From Crambe crambe (taxonomy: Eukaryota; Porifera; Demospongiae; Poecilosclerida; Crambeidae), in NCBI GenBank assembly GCA_963924555.1, contig OZ004598.1, positions 2,628,501-2,692,500 of the forward strand: a DNA stretch of 64,000 bases, read 5' to 3'. Shown here piece by piece: positions 57,929-64,000 of this stretch; the stretch's first letter is position 1; every line of letters begins with the position of its first letter. The notes beneath the pieces were generated by a model. That model was not told where the DNA came from, did no database searches, and worked only from the letters and a program-made list of their open reading frames with translations. A program made the position numbers and the translations under genes.

Positions 57929-60748
57929 ATGTACGGCTCTACTCTTACAAAGTCTCCAGGAGATTCCAGTAGAAATGGAGCTGCCTGTTCACGTAAGAGA
58001 GTTAACTAGCTTGCTATAAGATCAGAGTATATTAGCTAACAAATGGTTTGATTGCTGCATATTGTGAAGTAAATGCCAATTATGATAGCTATATCTGATC
58101 CATTCCAGTGAATCTGGGATCTTAACACTAACTAGGTGCCCCTCACTTTATTTTACTTCATTTTGGTAGAGCCAGTGCTATGCAAGATTGATGATTCACA
58201 CACCAAAGAGCCCAAACCTCACAAGAAGATTAATTTACGAAAAGAGTTAACCATTGTCAGTGGGACGGCTCTCATCTTGAATCAATCTATAGGTTCAGGA
58301 ATCTTCATCTCATCATCAAATGTTCTAAAATACAGTAGATCTTTTGGCCTCACCCTTGTCTTGTGGGCAGTGGGTGGACTGATTGTGTATGGTGCTTCCT
58401 TGTGCTATTTGGAGTTAGCTCTGCTCGTCAAGAAGTCGGGCAGCACATACATTTACATCAAGGAAGCTTATTCCTTTGGGAGGAGAAAACCTTGGATGGA
58501 CACATTTGGTTCTCTCTGCGGATTCTTGATTGCATGGGTTGCAGTTATCATCATTGAGCCAGTAGCCATAGCAATTACTTTGATGACACTGGGACGCTAT
58601 ATCTGTCAGCCTTTCTTCATAGACTGCCCAGAAATGCTGATTTCAGCTGTGAAAATGTTTGCTCTCTGTGCATTGGGTATGTTACCAATATATCCAACAC
58701 ACTCTTGACATTTGTCAACATGCAATTGACTTTATAAGGCTTGCTGTGGTAACAAGTGATTTGTAACAGGTGGTCTTATTATTTTTAAGGAGGGGGAGCG
58801 AGTTGTGTAGAAGTATGTGTGTAAAAAAGGTCCTCCCCTCCTACAAATTTTTTTGCTGTGGTTCTCATTAAGGGGAATGCAAAAAAGTTGCCTCCAAAAA
58901 CAACAACAACAACAACAACAACAATAATAACAAAAAACACCTGGTAGCAGTCCTTGGTTGGTACGTGAACATATATAATGAGAGAATTTTCAATGTGACT
59001 TGAATGCTAAAAAAATTGGCCATGATCTTATGGATCAGTATTAGTAGTGGGTCCATATATGGGGTCTATATGATGACTTATGATAGTATTGATTTGTCCT
59101 TGTAGTTCTATTGAGTATGGTGAATGTGTACAGTGTCAAACTTTCAGCTTGGCTCCTGACGTGGTTATCCTCTCTCAAAGTCCTTGTTCTAGGTCTCACT
59201 ATCATCTTGGGCATCTGGAAACTCATCCAGCACAGTAAGTATGTTATTTTTATCATTATCAACTTTTAATGTTATTCTCTGTAGAATCTTTTCCTGAGGA
59301 TTCTCGCAATCCATTTGAAGGTTCCACTACATCATGGTCTGACATTGCCCTTGCCTTGTATGGAGTTCTGTGGGCTTATGATGGATGGTAATACAACTAG
59401 TGTGCTATTTTGCATGCTGCAAAGTATCTATGATGATGATAGAAACTCTCACCCCAGGAGTGCTGGAGTCATGGTGCAGGAAGAGACTAAAAAAGTGACA
59501 TGGTGAGTTGTTTTTATTTTATCTATTAAAAAAAAAATTCTTGCTCTTATTTCACACAATTGATTTTCCCCAGGACAGTAACATGGATGATCTATATCTC
59601 CATGCCTATAGTAGCTGTTCTCTATATTCTAGTCAATATCTCGTTCTTTGCTGTTCTCTCTTATGACCAGATGCTAAGCACCAAAGCAGTGGGGCTAGTG
59701 AGTAGCAGAATCATCATATTTATATATAGCCATGAATGCATAGCATTCACTGTTGTTATAGACATTTGGAAATGCTATATTTGGGAAGGCAGGATTAGCA
59801 ATATTCAGTGTGATGGTTGCAGTGCTCACTTTGGGTTCTAGTCATGCTAGCTTATTTGGAATCTCCAGGTAAGTTGATTGTTTTTTATATTTGTGTGATA
59901 GATACATGGTATTTCAATTATGCAGAGAACTGTTTGTGAGTTCAAGAGAAGGTTCCATGCCTCGCTTCATAAGTGGGATCCATGTTTCATATCGGACACC
60001 AGTGATAGCAATAATAATAGAAGTAAGACTATTACCCTGCATGCATTAAATCTCTTAAGTAAGCATTATTAGAGGGCTTTTACTTTAGAACAATGCTTAT
60101 CCTGAACTTGCTGTCGGCAAGCATTAAGATATTTAATACCTACCTGGCCCGGAGTATTGGCTAATGAATGCTACTACTGATCATCAATTAATTGAACCAT
60201 CTTCATTGCTACAGACATTTCTGGCTTCCATACTTATAGCTGTTGGAAATATTGATGGGTTCATCAGTGCATTCAATGCCATGAGTTGGCTACAATATGG
60301 AGCAGCCATATTTGGCATCATCATTATGAGAATAACTTGTCCTGATCAACCAAGGCCATACAAGGTAACTGTGACTTGATAGTTCTCTAACCTGGTTAGT
60401 TGTGCCATATGCAGTGAAACTTCCCATACTAGACATTCTCCCTTACACCAAATGTATGTTACAGAAAACCATGCCCATTACAACGCCTACCAAATCTTTT
60501 TAATTAAGGTTCTGCTGCTTTTTCCTTCTGTGCTGGTTGTGATATCACTGCTTTTAGTGGTGCTGCCACTGTGGCAAGATCCCCTCCCTCAGCTCCTGGC
60601 TTTTGCTGGCACACTGTTGGGTATTCCTGTGTACTTCTTCCTCATCATGGAAGAACCAAGGAAACTGAGACCAAAGGTCATGGACCGACTTAGTTTGTGG
60701 CTGATAAATGTAACTAGTAAATTATTCAATACAGAACTGTCAGAGTAG
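57929..60748 (+). CDS. SLC7-type transporter, duplicate of gene 2
   Basis: Ten coding exons at positions homologous to gene 2 (57929-57992, 58170-58676, 59106-59234, 59285-59387, 59458-59502, 59574-59697, 59762-59868, 59926-60022, 60215-60364, 60509-60748) give 521 aa in phase. Protein differences noticed from gene 2 are few: for example A-L-C to V-L-C near residue 24, KKPKPRK to KEPKPHK, EMPIS to EMLIS, and DPLPR to DPLPQ near the end. IGSGIFIS and the heavy-chain cysteine are kept. Introns are also nearly identical apart from small indels. Such close match in introns means a very recent duplication, or two alleles assembled side by side. Confidence 0.87.
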
Positions 60749-61036
60749 CCAGTATATATTCAAATTTCACACCAAAAATCACTGGAGTTCATAATATATT
60801 CTTTCATGCACAATCATAAGAAGACACATGAAATTGAAGATTGACCGTTCCTTAAGGTCTCATCCTAAGAGCTAACCTGGCAGGAATCTTGGCCAATTGA
60901 AGGCCTCGTCTTGACATTATGTAAAATATATATATAATATATAAAATTTAAAAAAAATACACAGACACACAGGTTTTTTTTTTGTTGTTGTTGTTGTTGT
61001 TTTTTCGGTACACAGGTACAACCAGATTCATTATCA

Positions 61037-62852
61037 TCACCTCTCATTATTGTCTTCTTTAATCATATCTGCAGCCTTCTCTGCTATCATAATGGTGGGG
61101 GCATTTGTATTTCCACTCACTATTTCAGGCATGATTGAAGCATCGACCACTCTTAAATTCTCAAAGCCTAAAACTTTGAGTCGTGGCCCAATAACACGGG
61201 AGGAGTCTTCAACCCCACCCATTTTGCATGTCCCCACAGGATGGTATATAGTGAGGGGAACTTCTCTGATAAACCAACGCCAGAATTCATCCGAGCCTTT
61301 TGGATGAGGAAAACCAGAAACTAAGGCATTTAGGAGTGAAATATTTCCTTTAGTACGAAAAATATCAAAAGCAGATGTATTGAGCAATTCTTCAGCATAG
61401 CGAATGCCTCGAAGTAAAACTTCTACATCATCAGGATGACTAAGATATTTAGGATCTATGATTGGACGGTCATAACGTTCTCCTAAAGGGTCTAGTCTGA
61501 TTTCACCACGACTTTTGGGATGCAGTAATCCAGAATTAAAAATTCCTCCAATTCTATCTTCTTCACGAACAGATTCTTCTCCGAATTTTTTGCGTAAGGT
61601 TTCAACACTTATACAGTACTTAGACAAGTCACTAGGGTCACCAAAACCTGCAAAAAATATTATTTGTATATCAGGCCTTTTATCATCATCTTCTTGGAGA
61701 CCAGATTGGAAGAATCCATGTGATTCCTGTATCGACGTAGACAAGGGACCAGATCTCAACAAAATATACTTTAATAATGTCTTGTACGATCGCACCAAAG
61801 CTCTGGAGAAAGATAATCCAGTATCAGGAGGAGCTTCAGACACAAATGAGGCTGGGATCATTAAGTGATCTTGAAGATTTTTGCCAACAGGAAGATCTCT
61901 TTTCAGGGGTATTCCCATTTCTTTCAGGTGGTTGGCAGGGCCAATGCCTGACAGCATGAGGATGTGTGGAGAACTGACGGCACCTGCAGACAAAATGATC
62001 TCCTTTCTAGCTTTCATTACTACTTCTTTTCCTGCTTTGAAATTGTCTGTATCCACAATCTTAACAGCTGTGGCTCGATTTCCTTCCAATACCAAATAAA
62101 TTAGAACGTTTCCTAACAGGATGAAGAAAAGCTTTAGCAGTACTCCAACGTTTTCCATTCTTTATGGTCATTTGAGTTAGACTCACACCAATTTGAGACG
62201 CTCCATTGTAATCCAATTCCTGATAACCAATTTCTTTGCCAGCATCAACAAATGCTTGTGCACCTGGTGTCACATATGAAGCTTTAGTTATAGTCAGAGG
62301 TCCACCATAGCCATGGTACCCTTCATCACCATCTGCTTGAAAATCTTCTGATTTCTTGAAATATGGCAAAACATCATCCCAGCCCCACCCATCAGCTCCA
62401 TGGATGTCCTTCCACCTCTCATAGTCAAATTTGTTTCCTCTGGTGTATACCATTGCATTGATAGAACTTGTCCCACCTAGAACCTTCCCACGGGGCCAGC
62501 AAGACCTTTGGGATTCAAAAAGAAAGCAAGACTCCTTTTGTGGAGCTGTGATGTATTGCCAATCCACTTCTGATTTTTGGAGGTTGAAATATGCAAGTGG
62601 TACATGGATTTCAAACTTATCATCTGGTCCTCCAGCCTCAATTAGAAGTACAGTTGAATTCTGTATCTCACTCAATCGATTAGCAAGAGCACACCCAGCA
62701 GATCCAGCACCTACTATGATGTAGTCATATTCAGAGTCTACTATTGGGTGGTAGGGGTAGGTGCTCGGATCTGCATCTCTAAACCATGATAACGACAGAA
62801 ACACGACGAAAGCAACTAAGAGTACAAGCAGAGACCGAAGAAACTGGTTCAT
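61037..62852 (-). pseudogene. GMC oxidoreductase duplicate with a 29-base frame-breaking deletion
   Basis: Homologous base for base to 52954-54798, starting [18 protein letters not shown] at 62852. At about 62094-62095 it lacks 29 bases present in copy 1 (about 54013-54041, encoding [10 protein letters not shown]), flanked by CA repeats that suggest microhomology. The N-terminal frame therefore ends in an unrelated tail ([10 protein letters not shown]) after about 260 residues, and the remainder lies in another frame. The FAD-binding and signature 1 parts precede the break; signature 2 and the catalytic His follow it. Unless the gap is an assembly error, no full enzyme is made from this copy. 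Confidence 0.8.
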
Positions 62853-63150
62853 AGCTACCTCTCTAGCTAGCTAGCTCTACTAATATAAACGACCCTTTCC
62901 CTGTTTCAGATCTAAGTCGACCACACCCCCACAAGTCGGTTTTTAGATTAGTCTCTGTCCCAGCCCCCTAGCTCACAGCACTGGATGTATTGCATCACCA
63001 GCACGCGAGGAAGGGGTCTGGTGGTCGGGCTGCAGCGGTCACGGAACTGCGCCGGAATTCAGGCGCACCCAATGATTAGATTTCCATTTTACCACATGCA
63101 CACATTAACTTTCGCGCGAAAAGGGGTGTGGTAGGTGAAACTTGATAATA
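62853..63150. other. short intergenic region between divergent genes
   Basis: About 300 bases between the GMC copy (minus) and the RecQ-like fragment (plus). The first 75 bases match the upstream region of GMC copy 1 (CGACCCTTTCCCTGTTTCAG), then the duplication ends near 62935. It is presumably a bidirectional promoter region. Confidence 0.5.
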
Positions 63151-63630
63151 ATGGAGAAGAGGCCAGATGATAAGCAAGCTGCTGTGGATGAAGCAATAAA
63201 GTATGCCTGTTCTAAAATGAAAATAAAAGAACTCTTACCTGAGCAAGATAAGTGTGTTAGAGCATTCTTGGAAGGGAAGGATGTCTTCATTTGTCTGCCA
63301 ACTGGGTACGGAAAATCTTTGTGCTTTGCTATTATTTGACTACCTACGTGGACATAGAGATCATTTGTCAATAGTGATTTGTGTGGCCCCTTTGCTATCA
63401 CTTATGGAAGATCAATACAATCGCTTTAAGGATTATTTTTCTGTTGTAGTAGTATTTACCAGCAAGTTTCTATTCAGGAGGTATTTGATGGAAATGCTCA
63501 GCTTATTTACATTAGTCCAGAAGCCCTGTTGACAAATGAGCAATACAGAGAGATGCTCCAATCCCATATTTATCAGGATAATCTTGTTGCTTTCGTTGTG
63601 GATGAGGCACACACTGTAAAGAGATGGTGA
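63151..63630 (+). pseudogene. RecQ-like DNA helicase, 5' fragment with shifted frames
   Basis: From the ATG at 63151 the frame encodes MEKRPDDKQAAVDEA and the helicase Walker A region (GKDVFICLPTGYGKSLCFAI). It then stops at about 63337, while the homologous sequence continues in the next frame (FDYLRGHRDHLSIVICVAPL, then SLMEDQ). After a further shift near 63470 it goes on with IYISPEALLTNEQYREML and the DEAH box (VVDEAHTVKRW, about 63596-63628), ending at a good donor (GTGAGT, 63628). RecQ helicases unwind DNA 3' to 5' using ATP. At least two shifts make this copy non-functional as given. The following sequence does not continue a RecQ domain, so it seems truncated. Confidence 0.65.
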
Positions 63631-63689
63631 GTTATTTTAATGCAGTGATAGAGCTTGCTAGGCTCCAAATGCTGTTTTATCTTCCATAG

Positions 63690-64000
63690 GGGTGATAGAT
63701 GCTCTTGTATGATTTCAACTCTGAATGTAATGGGAATGCTCTCGACACCATATGTTGAACCAATCTTGCCCCTCAATTTGATGTCCAGTGTCTGCAGTTC
63801 ATTTTGAATCTCTTGAACTCGCTTTAACTCTTTATAGCATGGATGTTTGCAGATCCAGGGTCCACCACTAGCTATTGGAGAGATCATTGCAGGGTTTATC
63901 CTTCCCTGGGAGATATACTTCTCTAGAACAGGTAGCACTTCCTTGTTAGCACTACTGTGGAGAACCCTGCGCTCTCTGTGATCAGTGAGCTCTTTCCCAC
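63690..64000 (-). CDS. unidentified minus-strand frame running off the window edge
   Basis: On the minus strand a frame open from the window end reads GKELTDHRERRVLHSSANKE, then LPVLEKYISQGRINPAM, GGPWICKHPCYKELKRVQEI and LRGKIGSTYGVESIPITF. The amino-acid composition and a coiled-coil-like KELKRVQEIQNELQTLDIKL stretch look like real protein, but no family is recognised and no start is inside the window. It overlaps the expected continuation of the RecQ fragment on the opposite strand, which suggests an insertion or rearrangement there. Confidence 0.35.

Overview
The window is eukaryotic, AT-rich, intron-bearing animal DNA. Short introns with clean GT/AG borders, animal-type genes (ANKH, ataxin-3, class C and class A GPCRs, SLC7 light chains) and very dense small inverted-repeat transposons all fit a sponge, most likely a demosponge such as Amphimedon. 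The species is an inference from memory of that genome's style; no search was run.

Layout. 1-1242: nothing coded except a short hairpin. 1243-2481 (+): single-exon rhodopsin-class GPCR. 2583-5163: a pile of nested miniature transposons (at least five units, two with clear target-site duplications). 6211-17832 (+): a 12-coding-exon ANKH (progressive ankylosis) gene whose exons join in phase to 490 aa; its introns hold a minisatellite, a head-to-head pair of Penelope-type retroelement copies and two or more MITEs. 18433-27645 (+): three tandem intronless GABA-B-like class C GPCRs; the third is broken and the copies show patchwork near-identity. 28249-36057 (+): ataxin-3 deubiquitinase, nine coding exons, 308 aa, no polyglutamine, Asp in place of the human catalytic Asn134. 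36527-46453 (+): five coding exons joining in phase to a 642-aa protein with an N-myristoylation start and a His-rich tail, resembling Naked cuticle.

46587-62852: a segmental duplication. Unit 1 holds two SLC7-type amino-acid transporter light-chain genes (+) and a convergent GMC oxidoreductase (-). Unit 2 repeats this order after a 200-N assembly gap: only the last four exons of the first transporter, a complete second transporter, and a GMC copy broken by a 29-base deletion. Between the units are two more inverted-repeat elements. 63151-63630 (+) is a broken RecQ-like helicase start, and an unidentified open minus-strand frame runs off the right edge.

There is no operon-like organisation. 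The functional themes are membrane signalling (four GPCRs), membrane transport (ANKH, SLC7), ubiquitin chemistry (ataxin-3) and possibly Wnt modulation (Naked-like). The most notable non-genic content is the set of short palindromic elements, several of which can be delimited to the base because a related empty site is present in the same window.
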